Part shown: piece after piece, positions 36,287 through 43,455 of the stretch
How positions within the stretch are numbered: the stretch's first letter is position 1
How the letters are laid out: each line of letters begins with the position of its first letter
Source: an uncultured Clostridia bacterium
GTDB taxonomy: Bacteria; Bacillota; Clostridia; TANB77; CAG-508
Direction: 5' to 3'
Length of the DNA stretch: 54,491 nucleotides
Assembly (NCBI GenBank): GCA_948745425.1
Contig: CAPZDM010000003.1
Coordinates: forward strand, 1-54,491
Made by a program: the position numbers and the translations under genes
The notes under the pieces: model-generated
Databases searched by the model: none
What the model was told of the DNA's origin: nothing
Seen by the model: the letters and a program-made list of their open reading frames with translations, nothing else

Positions 36287-36673
36287 GTGCCAAATGAATT
36301 TAATAATGATATTGTTTTTGCTAGATTTATAAATTATATGAAAAAAGCATTATTACATAAAAAAATAAACTACTTAAAGCATAAGAGATTTTTAAAAGAG
36401 CAAGAACTACAATTAGACCAAAAGGAATGGAACGTGTTATCTAGCAAAGATGATGTCGTACATTCCTTTTTTGCATTTAAGGGAAAAGATGAAAATAAAA
36501 AAGATATTTTAAATGTACTTACTGAAAAACAAAGAAAGGTTATTATTGCAATTTACTATGAAGAAAAAGGTATTGAAACTATTGCTAATGATTTAAAACT
36601 TACACCAAATGCAATATATCAAATAAAATTTAGAGCTATGGAAAAATTGAAAAAATATTTGAAAGGGGAATAG
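36287..36673 (+). CDS. sigma-70-like ICE regulator (Tn916 orf7-like)
   Basis: 128-aa protein. The C-terminal half is a sigma region 4-type HTH: LTEKQRKVIIAIYYEEKGIE, then TIANDLKLTPNAIYQIKFRA. The N-terminal part (IVFARFINYMKKALLHKKIN) fits a reduced region 2. Together with the next ORF it forms the pair also found in Tn916-like elements (orf7/orf8), which regulate excision and transfer genes. The start is GTG at 36287 with GGAGGAGGT 6 nt upstream. A hairpin attenuator and the operator pair lie upstream. Confidence 0.87.
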   Translation: MPNEFNNDIVFARFINYMKKALLHKKINYLKHKRFLKEQELQLDQKEWNVLSSKDDVVHSFFAFKGKDENKKDILNVLTEKQRKVIIAIYYEEKGIETIANDLKLTPNAIYQIKFRAMEKLKKYLKGE

Positions 36674-36675
36674 GA

Positions 36676-36897
36676 ATGAACAATAAAACAAAATTTTATG
36701 AATTATTAAGTAAAGCTAAATATGATGAAAAGTCTTTAATTTTGGTAATTGAAAAGATAATGCCATTAATAAATAGTTATTCTTTTAATAAAAACAAAAT
36801 AGATGAAGATTTAAAAAGTGAGTTAATTGAATATAGTATATCACTAATAAAATCAGAAGATTTTGCAGATAAATTAGCAAATTATAAAAAAAGTTAA
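36676..36897 (+). CDS. Tn916 orf8-like helix-turn-helix-domain partner
   Basis: 73-aa protein (MNNKTKFYELLSKAKYDEKS, then LVIEKIMPLINSYSFN and LIKSEDFADKLANYKKS). It matches the small HTH_16-type proteins next to the sigma-like gene in Tn916/Tn1549 elements. AAAGGGGA precedes the ATG, and it starts 2 nt after the sigma gene stop, so the two are coupled. Its role is regulatory by context. Confidence 0.8.
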   Translation: MNNKTKFYELLSKAKYDEKSLILVIEKIMPLINSYSFNKNKIDEDLKSELIEYSISLIKSEDFADKLANYKKS

Positions 36898-36930
36898 AAA
36901 AATTTTTTATAAAACGTAAGATTTGGGATT

Positions 36931-37286
36931 TTCAGTTGCTGTTCTTATTGAGAAATAAAAAACTCAAAATATGAAGAACATTGACAACTGAATAGTATTC
37001 ATTAGATACAACCCTATTATTGCTAGAAATAGTAAGCCACCTTAACAGGTACGCCAAGACCTTATATTAAGTGAGCGAATAATACCGAAGTTATAAATAT
37101 TGAAGTTGCTATCAATACGGCGATGATAAATAATAGGTATAATGATACTTTTGTCTAGTCATAGCTTGAGCGAGAAAAAACCGTCGCACGCAATGAGGAT
37201 AAATCTGTTAGTAACAGATATGTGATTGCAAATTTTTATATTTGCAGTTTCATATGGGCAACTAGCTATTGCAGTCTAATGAATTA
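36931..37286 (+). ncRNA. candidate structured RNA in ICE
   Basis: There is no ORF here, but many nested helices. First domain: TTCAGTTG (36931-36938) with CAACTGAA (36985-36992), inside it GTTCTT/AAGAAC (36941/36974) and TTGAG/CTCAA (36948/36963). Second domain: ATTCATTAGA (36997-37006) pairs over 270 nt with TCTAATGAAT (37275-37284). Inside it CCTATTATT (37013-37021) pairs with AATAATAGG (37129-37137), plus hairpins 37203-37219 and 37227-37246. Local G+C is higher than in the flanks. I cannot match it to a known RNA family. It lies between the orf8-like gene and a small membrane peptide gene. Confidence 0.6.
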
Positions 37287-37313
37287 TAAAAATAAAATAA
37301 AGAGGTAGAAACA

Positions 37314-37439
37314 ATGACAGTAATAATATTAATTTTTATTATAATAGCAATATTTACATATATGATAATTCTTGGTGGAAATATGAAAAAAACATCAAAG
37401 GAACGAGAATTTGAAGATAAAGAGCAAATGAAAATGTAG
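37314..37439 (+). CDS. 41-aa membrane peptide
   Basis: Very small ORF with a good ribosome binding site (AAAGAGG, 7 nt before the ATG). The first half is one hydrophobic helix (VIILIFIIIAIFTYMIILGG); the second half is charged (KKTSKEREFEDKEQM). It precedes the MazF gene by 30 nt and follows the structured RNA. It does not look like a MazE antitoxin. Small single-helix peptides at this place occur in related elements, as far as I recall. Function unknown. Confidence 0.6.
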   Translation: MTVIILIFIIIAIFTYMIILGGNMKKTSKEREFEDKEQMKM

Positions 37440-37469
37440 AGATAATTACCAGAAATGGAGGCAATAAAG

Positions 37470-37835
37470 TTGGAAACAAGAAAAGAAACAAGGCAAGTGT
37501 TTAGAGGAGAAATATATTATGCTAATCTTTCTGGAGCAATAGGGAGTGAGCAACAAGGAACTAGACCAGTGCTTATAGTACAGAACAATACAGGAAACGT
37601 ACATTCTCCAACAGTAATGGTACTGCCTATAACTAAAAAGTTAGATGTTATAAATCCACAACCAACACATATTGATATAAAGAATTTTTGTGGATTAGAA
37701 TATGAGTGTACTATACTTGCTGAACAAATAAGAACAATAGATAAAAGCAGGTTACGTGCAAAAATTGGGAATTTACCATATAAAATGATAAAAACAGTAA
37801 ATGAGGCAATGCAAATTGCACAAGGAATAAAATAA
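37470..37835 (+). CDS. mazF: MazF/PemK-type endoribonuclease toxin
   Basis: 121-aa protein of the MazF fold: RQVFRGEIYYANLSGAIGSE, QQGTRPVLIVQNNTGN (the conserved GxRPVLIVQN core), SPTVMVLPIT and LAEQIRTIDKSRLRAKIG. It would cleave mRNA at short motifs. I chose TTG at 37470 because GGAGG lies 8 nt upstream and the family starts shortly before the RGEIYYANL strand; an ATG at 37455 is an alternative. No MazE-like antitoxin gene adjoins it; only a 41-aa membrane peptide precedes it. It may serve ICE maintenance or act on its own. Confidence 0.88.
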   Translation: METRKETRQVFRGEIYYANLSGAIGSEQQGTRPVLIVQNNTGNVHSPTVMVLPITKKLDVINPQPTHIDIKNFCGLEYECTILAEQIRTIDKSRLRAKIGNLPYKMIKTVNEAMQIAQGIK

Positions 37836-37845
37836 AAAATATGAT

Positions 37846-37876
37846 GAAACGAGTTTTAATAGCTTGTTTCTTTTTT
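37846..37876 (+). terminator. hairpin with T tract before the 131-aa gene
   Basis: GAAACGAG (37846-37853) pairs with CTTGTTTC (37863-37870, one G-T pair), then TTTTTT. The T tract ends about 4 nt before AGGAGG of the next gene. Confidence 0.65.
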
Positions 37877-37889
37877 ATAGGAGGTAGAA

Positions 37890-38285
37890 ATGCAATACAA
37901 TAAAATTTTTAATAATACAGAATATACAACAAAACAAGTTATATGTTATTTTATAATGTCATATAAAAACTTAAAAGAAAACAAACAATTAAATTTATGC
38001 AATTGGGTAAAAGAACTTATAAATATTATAGAATTTACAGAAGGAAATGTACTAGAAAAAGTAGATTCAATTATATATGCAGAATTTCCTTTTTATTATA
38101 CTCTAAATATTGAAGAAATACTTTCTTTTGCATTAGTTGTTTTTAATAAATTATTATCATCTAACAATGTCATTTTTGAAAAAGATATTGTTGAGGAATT
38201 AAAAAACATAATGAGATTATACTCATCAAGAACTATATTTACAGAGGCAAATAACATATTAAATAAAATAGAAAACAATAAATAA
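37890..38285 (+). CDS. hypothetical ICE protein near xis
   Basis: 131-aa helical protein (TTKQVICYFIMSYKNLKENK, NIEEILSFALVVFNKLLSSN). It shows no membrane anchor and no catalytic motif I recognise. AGGAGGTAG lies 6 nt before the ATG. It lies between mazF and the excisionase gene, where related elements often carry small proteins of unknown role. The frame is intact and codon use is like its neighbours. Confidence 0.65.
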   Translation: MQYNKIFNNTEYTTKQVICYFIMSYKNLKENKQLNLCNWVKELINIIEFTEGNVLEKVDSIIYAEFPFYYTLNIEEILSFALVVFNKLLSSNNVIFEKDIVEELKNIMRLYSSRTIFTEANNILNKIENNK

Positions 38286-38342
38286 TATTGTCAAGTATAT
38301 GAATTGAAAAAAATAAATAAATCGCACAATTGAGATAAAAGT

Positions 38343-38391
38343 GAGTTACTTATATTCTATTAATAGACCATAAGTAACTCCTTTTCATTTT
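38343..38391 (+). terminator. hairpin before the excisionase gene
   Basis: Perfect 10-bp stem GAGTTACTTA (38343-38352) and TAAGTAACTC (38371-38380), followed by CTTTTCATTTT. It ends about 5 nt before AAAGGAGGGAG of the next gene. Confidence 0.7.
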
Positions 38392-38407
38392 GCAAAGGAG
38401 GGAGTAA

Positions 38408-38599
38408 ATGGACGAAGAAAATAAAAAAGTGTATGAGGCAGATGATATACAAAAAATACTTAAAATAGGAAAAAACAAAGTATATATTTTTTTAGAAGAT
38501 GTATATTCAAATACTCACTTTTTTAAAGTAATAAAAATAGGAAAACTTTATAGAGTTCCTAAAAAGTCCTTTGATGATTGGTTAAATAGTGAAGAGTAA
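38408..38599 (+). CDS. xis: excisionase-like winged-helix protein
   Basis: 63-aa protein of the MerR-like excisionase/HTH_17 type: YEADDIQKILKIGKNKVYIF, then FKVIKIGKLYRVPKKSFDDW. Such proteins bend the attachment site and direct the integrase to excision. AAAGGAGGGAG lies before the ATG. It lies 11 nt upstream of the first integrase gene, as in Tn916 (xis-int). A U-tailed hairpin upstream may limit expression until antitermination. Confidence 0.9.
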   Translation: MDEENKKVYEADDIQKILKIGKNKVYIFLEDVYSNTHFFKVIKIGKLYRVPKKSFDDWLNSEE

Positions 38600-38610
38600 A
38601 GGAGAAAAGA

Positions 38611-39813
38611 ATGAATACAAGTAAAAGCGTAGCTTTTTATGAAAGAGGTTCTTGGTATCATAGAACTAAGGAATTACAAGACAATTATAAAGTTAAGTAT
38701 GGAAAAGTCGGAGGTTTTAAAACAAAAGAAGAGGCAGAAGAAAGCTATAAAAAGCACAATGAACAATTTATAAGAGAACTTACTGCAAATCATCTTATGA
38801 TAGATAAAGAAGTAATGCTAGCAGATTATTTAATCTATTGGTTTGAATATGTATTTAGAGAAGAACAAGATAATAAAAATTATGAAATAGGAGTAGCTTA
38901 TGTTATTTATAATTTCATAATTCCATTATTAAGAAATAATGATGGTAGTGCAAATATTAAGTTAAAACTTACAAATACAGATTATTTTAATTCTATATTA
39001 AAAGAATTATCTAAAATGACTAAGTCAGCAGGAAATAAATGTAGAGAAGTATTAAATCTTGCAATGAAAGATGCATTTAAAGATAATTATATAAATAATA
39101 ATCCTATTGAAAATACAGAAAAGTATTATAGGGAAAAGCCAAAGATAAAAATATTAAGAGAAGATGAATTGAGAAAGCTACTTAAAAGTGCTAAAAGTAG
39201 TAATTGGTATTTAGAAATATTATTAGGTTTATTTTGTGGATTAAGAAAGGGAGAAATTATGGGATTAAAATTTTCAGATTTTGATTTAGATAATCAAATT
39301 GTGAAAATAAATAGACAATTAGTTAATGATGCATCTATGGCAGATAATCCAGAGGCAATAAGAGTAAAAGTAGATAAGTATGAACTTACAGAAAAACCAC
39401 CCAAAAAAGATAGCTACAGAACATTAAGAGTTCCAAAGGTTATAATAAAGGCAGTTAAAACAAGAAAAAGAAAAAAAGAAGAATGTAAAGAACTATATAA
39501 AGAGTTTGTTGATTATGATTATATTAGTTTTCAAGAAAAAACAGGTTTACCACATATACCAAATTCTTTTAATAAATATCTATATAATATTTGTCCAAAA
39601 CTTAGTATATCAAATATATCAGTTCACGGATTAAGACATACGTTTGCGACCATATTAATAGAACAAGGAGTTCCAATTATAAAGATTTCAGCATTATTAG
39701 GACATTCTAATCCACATACTACATTTGAAATTTACTGTGATGTAATGGAAGAAAAGGAACGTATTTTAGCATTTATGAATAATACATTTTCAGTAGAAGA
39801 AATGGAGGCATAA
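38611..39813 (+). CDS. int: tyrosine recombinase/integrase 1
   Basis: 400-aa phage-type integrase. An N-terminal AP2-like arm-binding region (YERGSWYHRTKELQDNYKVK, GKVGGFKTKEEAEESYKKHN) and a core-binding SAM-like domain precede the catalytic domain. The catalytic residues are Arg212 (CGLRKGEIMGL), His339 and Arg342 (HGLRHTF), His365 (LLGHSN) and Tyr375 (FEIYCDVM). GGAGAAAAG precedes the ATG. It ends 3 nt before a second, different integrase, so both are made from one mRNA with xis. Confidence 0.93.
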   Translation: MNTSKSVAFYERGSWYHRTKELQDNYKVKYGKVGGFKTKEEAEESYKKHNEQFIRELTANHLMIDKEVMLADYLIYWFEYVFREEQDNKNYEIGVAYVIYNFIIPLLRNNDGSANIKLKLTNTDYFNSILKELSKMTKSAGNKCREVLNLAMKDAFKDNYINNNPIENTEKYYREKPKIKILREDELRKLLKSAKSSNWYLEILLGLFCGLRKGEIMGLKFSDFDLDNQIVKINRQLVNDASMADNPEAIRVKVDKYELTEKPPKKDSYRTLRVPKVIIKAVKTRKRKKEECKELYKEFVDYDYISFQEKTGLPHIPNSFNKYLYNICPKLSISNISVHGLRHTFATILIEQGVPIIKISALLGHSNPHTTFEIYCDVMEEKERILAFMNNTFSVEEMEA

Positions 39814-39816
39814 AAA

Positions 39817-41157
39817 ATGGCAATTGAATTAAAACCTATAAGATATATAGATTATAAAGTATATAATGTAACACCAATTAAAAACAAATATGGCTTTAGA
39901 GTAATTTTAACATTAGAAGATAATTCACAAAGACCAGTACAACATTCTGGATTTTTAAAGAAAGAAGAGGCAGAAAGGGAAAAGTATAAAGTAATAGCAC
40001 AATTAGAGAATAGAACTTATGTTGTATATACAAATGTAACAGTACAAACGTATATGGAATACTGGTATGAATTTATTATAAAAGATAGGTTAAAATCAGC
40101 AGGCAGTGTTGATACTTATAAAAATTGCATTTTTAACCATATCATACCTAATATAGGAAATTTAAAACTTGTAGATTTAAAGAAAGGGCATATAAAAAAG
40201 TTATATAAGCAAGTGTATGATTATTCTCCAAGTGTTGCTAGAATACTTCAAACAGTAGTAAATACGGCATTAAAAGATGCAGTGATAAAAAAATTCATAC
40301 CTACTAATATTGCAAGTGGAATAAAATTACCAAGTAAAGATAAAGAAACAAAAGAAGAAAAAATAGAAGAATTTAATAATAATTATCATACTTTAGTAAT
40401 AGATGAAAAGAAAACATATAAAATTGAAGAAATAGTTACCCTTATAAAGGCAAGCAAAAATACACCAGTATATTTGCATATACTATTTGCAGTTTTAATG
40501 GGAATGCGTAAAAGTGAGATAAATGGAATTAAATATACAGATATAGACTATATGCACAGAAAATTATATGTTCAAAGACAGTTAGGAAAAAAGAAGGGTT
40601 TGAAAAAAGAAGATGTGGCAGTAAAGACATTCACAAAACAAGAGGTTCAATTAAAATCAAAATCTAGTTATAGAGTATTAGATATACCAGATTTGGTTTT
40701 TGAAACTATATTAGAAGAAAGAAAAAAATATGAGGCAAGAAGAAATAGAAGAAAAAATGATAAGACTAATCCTTTTCAAGACTTAGGATTTGTGTGTTGT
40801 TCTACATATGGTAGACCAAGAAGTAGAGGATTTATATTTCAGCATTTTAAAAAATTAAAAGAAGATAATAATTTACCAGATTTAGCATTTCATAAATTAA
40901 GGACTACTTACACAACAATATTAGCAAAAAATGATTTTAGTATGAAAGCTATATCACAATTATTAGGGCATTCTTCAACAATGATTACATTTGAAAACTA
41001 TACAGATAAAAATGAAATAATACAAGATTGCTTAGAGGATTTAGAACCATTTATTGAAAGAGTAATAGAATCAGAAGAACAACCTAAAATTATTGATTGT
41101 AGTGATATAGAAACAGATATAATAATGCAAGAATATTATATGTCATTAGTTGCATAA
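39817..41157 (+). CDS. tyrosine recombinase/integrase 2
   Basis: 446-aa integrase with the same order of domains: an AP2-like N-terminus (PIKNKYGFRVILTLEDNSQR, FLKKEEAEREKYKV), a core-binding domain (TVQTYMEYWYEFIIKDR) and the catalytic residues Arg231 (GMRKSEINGI), His359 and Arg362 (HKLRTTY), His385 (LLGHSS) and Tyr395 (FENYTDK). It is clearly divergent from integrase 1 and not a tandem copy. Two adjacent recombinases may act together in integration and excision, or one may be a directionality or resolution partner. It is the last ICE gene; a terminator and the chromosomal uvrB follow. Confidence 0.92.
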   Translation: MAIELKPIRYIDYKVYNVTPIKNKYGFRVILTLEDNSQRPVQHSGFLKKEEAEREKYKVIAQLENRTYVVYTNVTVQTYMEYWYEFIIKDRLKSAGSVDTYKNCIFNHIIPNIGNLKLVDLKKGHIKKLYKQVYDYSPSVARILQTVVNTALKDAVIKKFIPTNIASGIKLPSKDKETKEEKIEEFNNNYHTLVIDEKKTYKIEEIVTLIKASKNTPVYLHILFAVLMGMRKSEINGIKYTDIDYMHRKLYVQRQLGKKKGLKKEDVAVKTFTKQEVQLKSKSSYRVLDIPDLVFETILEERKKYEARRNRRKNDKTNPFQDLGFVCCSTYGRPRSRGFIFQHFKKLKEDNNLPDLAFHKLRTTYTTILAKNDFSMKAISQLLGHSSTMITFENYTDKNEIIQDCLEDLEPFIERVIESEEQPKIIDCSDIETDIIMQEYYMSLVA

Positions 41158-41181
41158 TCAAGTAAATAATAGATAAAAATG

Positions 41182-41226
41182 CAAGGTTATAGATACCTTG
41201 TATTTTTTATAGAAAAATGCTAAAAT
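41182..41226 (+). promoter_or_regulatory. integrase terminator overlapping a likely uvrB promoter
   Basis: CAAGGT (41182-41187) and ACCTTG (41195-41200) form a small hairpin followed by TATTTTTTAT, terminating the integrase mRNA. TTGTAT (41198-41203), a 17-nt spacer and TAAAAT (41221-41226) form a promoter reading toward uvrB, overlapping that terminator. Confidence 0.55.
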
Positions 41227-41301
41227 AGAGATATTAATAAAAAATACATTTAGTTTTAAATAGTTTTATTTAGAATTATTTAGTTTAAAAATATAAAGTT
41301 T

Positions 41302-41426
41302 GTGACCGAATTCGTGTAATTGCTATTTATGTTTACGAAAAAGCGAAAAAAGGCGAACAAATTACACGAATTTGTTCGCTTTATTACACGAATTTTTGGT
41401 TAATAGATGTCATTTTTATCGGTCAC
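41302..41426 (+). repeat. 125-bp nested inverted-repeat element upstream of uvrB (att or MITE-like)
   Basis: Perfect 8-bp ends GTGACCGA (41302-41309) and TCGGTCAC (41419-41426). Inside are ATTCGTGTAATT (41310-41321) and its inverse AATTACACGAAT (41360-41371), a third ATTACACGAAT (41383-41393), and an 11-bp hairpin GCGAACAAATT (41353-41363) with AATTTGTTCGC (41369-41379). It abuts the uvrB ribosome binding site and lies between the integrases and the chromosome. It could be the ICE end/attachment region or a separate palindromic element. Confidence 0.6.
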
Positions 41427-41438
41427 AAAGGAGGAAAA

Positions 41439-43396
41439 ATGTTTGAATTAGTATCAGAATATAAGCCAACAGGCGACCAACCAAAAGCAATAGAATATTT
41501 AAGTAAGGGAATAATGGAAGGGAAGAAATTCCAGACACTTCTAGGGGTTACAGGCTCACGGAAAAACTTTCACAATGGCAAATATTATACAAAAAGTACA
41601 AAAGCCAACATTAGTTTTAGCACATAATAAGACACTAGCACGGACAGTTGTTCAGTGAGTTCAAAGAGTTCTTCCCAAAGAACAATGTAGAGTATTTTGT
41701 TAGCTACTATGATTATTATCAACCAGAAGCATATATTGCCTCTAGTGATACTTATATTGAAAAAGATGCAAGTATAAATGATGAACTTGACAAATTAAGA
41801 CACTCAGCTACTGCTGCACTTTTTGAACGAAAAGATGTTATAATTGTATCTTCTGTTTCTTGTATATATGGTTTAGGAGACCCTATTGATTACGAAAACA
41901 TGATAGTTTCCTTAAGACCAGGAATGGAGAAGTCTAGAGACGAAATTATGAAAAGACTAATAAATATGCAATACACCAGAAATGAAATAGACTTCAAAAG
42001 AGGGACTTTTAGAGCAAAAGGAGATGTGTTAGAAATTTATCCTTCTGACCAAAGTGAAAGTGCAATTAGAGTTGAATTTTGGGGAGATGAAATTGAAAAG
42101 ATAAATGAAATAAATCCTTTAACTGGAAAGGTTGTAGGTCTAAGAAATCATGTAATGATATTTCCTAACTCTCATTATGTTACAGAAAAAGAGAAATTAG
42201 ATAAAGCTATAGTTGATATAGAAAAGGAATTACAAGAAAGAATAAAATATTTTAAAGAATATGATAAACTAATAGAAGCACAAAGAATTGAGGAAAGAAC
42301 AAATTTTGATATTGAGATGATGAGAGAAACAGGATTCTGCCAAGGAATAGAAAATTATTCAAGACATATAAGTGGACGAGCACCAGGATCAGCACCTTTT
42401 ACATTATTTGATTATCTACCAAAGGACTTTTTGCTATTAGTAGATGAATCACATGCAACAGTTCCACAAGTTAGAGGAATGTTTAATGGTGATAGAGCAC
42501 GTAAAGAAAACCTAATAAAATATGGATTTAGACTACCATCTGCATTAGATAATAGACCACTAAAATTTGATGAATTTGAAGATAGAATTAATCAAGTAAT
42601 ATTTGTATCAGCTACACCTGCAGAATATGAAAGTGAACATTCTAAGGAAAATGTAGTTGAACAAATTATAAGACCAACAGGACTATTAGACCCAAAAATA
42701 GAAGTAAGACCAGTAGAAAATCAAATAGATGACCTAATAGGTCAAATAAAAATGAGAACAGAAAAAGATGAAAGGGTACTTGTTACAACTCTTACAAAGA
42801 AAATGGCAGAAGATTTAACAAGTTATTTAGCAGGTGTAAATATAAGAGTAAGATATATGCATTCAGATATAAAAGCATTAGAAAGAATGGAAATAATAAG
42901 AGATTTAAGAATTGGAAAATTTGATGTTTTAGTAGGTATAAATCTTTTAAGAGAGGGGCTAGACATTCCAGAAGTATCATTAGTTGCAATACTAGATGCA
43001 GATAAAGAGGGATTTTTACGTTCAGAGCGTTCATTAGTTCAAACTATTGGTAGAGCAGCAAGAAATGTAGATGGAAAAGTTATAATGTATGCAGACGAAT
43101 TAACAGAATCTATGGAAAAAGCAATTAAAGAAACAAATAGGCGTAGAAAAATACAAAAAGAGTACAATAAGGAAAATAATATAACACCACAAACAATTAG
43201 AAAAGGTGTAAGGGATACTATAAGAGCAACAATAATTGAAGATATTCAATCAGAATACGATATAAAAGAAGAGGAAAGTATAGAAGATGTAATTAATAAA
43301 TTGACAGAAGAGATGTTAAAACATGCACAAAATATGGAATTTGAAGAAGCAGCTGAATTACGTGATAAAATTAAGGAATTGGAAAAATTAACATAA
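41439..43396 (+). CDS. uvrB: UvrB excinuclease subunit, read through two CGG-A +1 sites
   Basis: Helicase-like damage-verification subunit of UvrABC nucleotide excision repair. The 1958 nt minus two skipped bases make exactly 652 codons (651 aa), the normal UvrB length. Skipping C at 41559 gives the Walker A GVTGSGKTFTMANII (Gly41-Lys42-Thr43); skipping C at 41641 gives AHNKTLAGQLFSEFKEF. The beta-hairpin motif YFVSYYDYYQPEAY, the DESHATVPQ box, the SATPAEYE motif, the GINLLREGLD and QTIGRAARN motifs and the C-terminal UVR motif (MEFEEAAELRDKIKELE) are all intact. Without recoding the protein ends after 62 residues. AAAGGAGG precedes the ATG. The gene is on the chromosomal side, so the phenomenon is not confined to the ICE. 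Confidence 0.93.
41559..41562 (+). other. CGG-A +1 recoding site 1 in uvrB (Walker A)
   Basis: In-frame TCA-CGG-A at codon 41. Skipping C gives GGA AAA ACT, the GKT of the P-loop. The unshifted frame gives SRKNFHNGKYY and stops at 41627. Confidence 0.8.
41641..41644 (+). other. CGG-A +1 recoding site 2 in uvrB
   Basis: In-frame GCA-CGG-A at codon 68 after the first skip. Skipping C gives GGA CAG TTG TTC (LAGQLFSEF). The unshifted frame hits TGA four codons later. Confidence 0.8.
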
Positions 43397-43455
43397 AAAA
43401 ATTGTACTTTCAAAAAATGTATGATAAAATAGCAATAAATTTACAAGGAGAGATG

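Noticed and set aside
36898..37313. Group I or group II intron in the gene-free stretch
   Set aside because: No P7-like core, no domain V-like hairpin and no intron ORF; flanking sequence does not join into a gene.
37314..37439. The 41-aa peptide as a MazE antitoxin
   Set aside because: It is a single hydrophobic helix with a charged tail and has no AbrB/RHH-type DNA-binding part.
41225..41300. CRISPR-like repeats (TTTAGTTTTAAATAG and similar)
   Set aside because: The repeats are short, degenerate and AT-rich, without regular spacers; they may be integrase arm sites.
13423..41644. Simple reassignment of CGG to another amino acid (for example Trp or Gln)
   Set aside because: Reassignment alone does not restore the frame; the zero frame stops soon after each site, so a one-base movement is needed.
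41439..43396. uvrB, virD4, trbL-like and helicase as ordinary pseudogenes
   Set aside because: All breaks are the same single C before GGA, the proteins are otherwise complete, and total lengths fit whole codons after the skips. Random decay would give mixed lesions.
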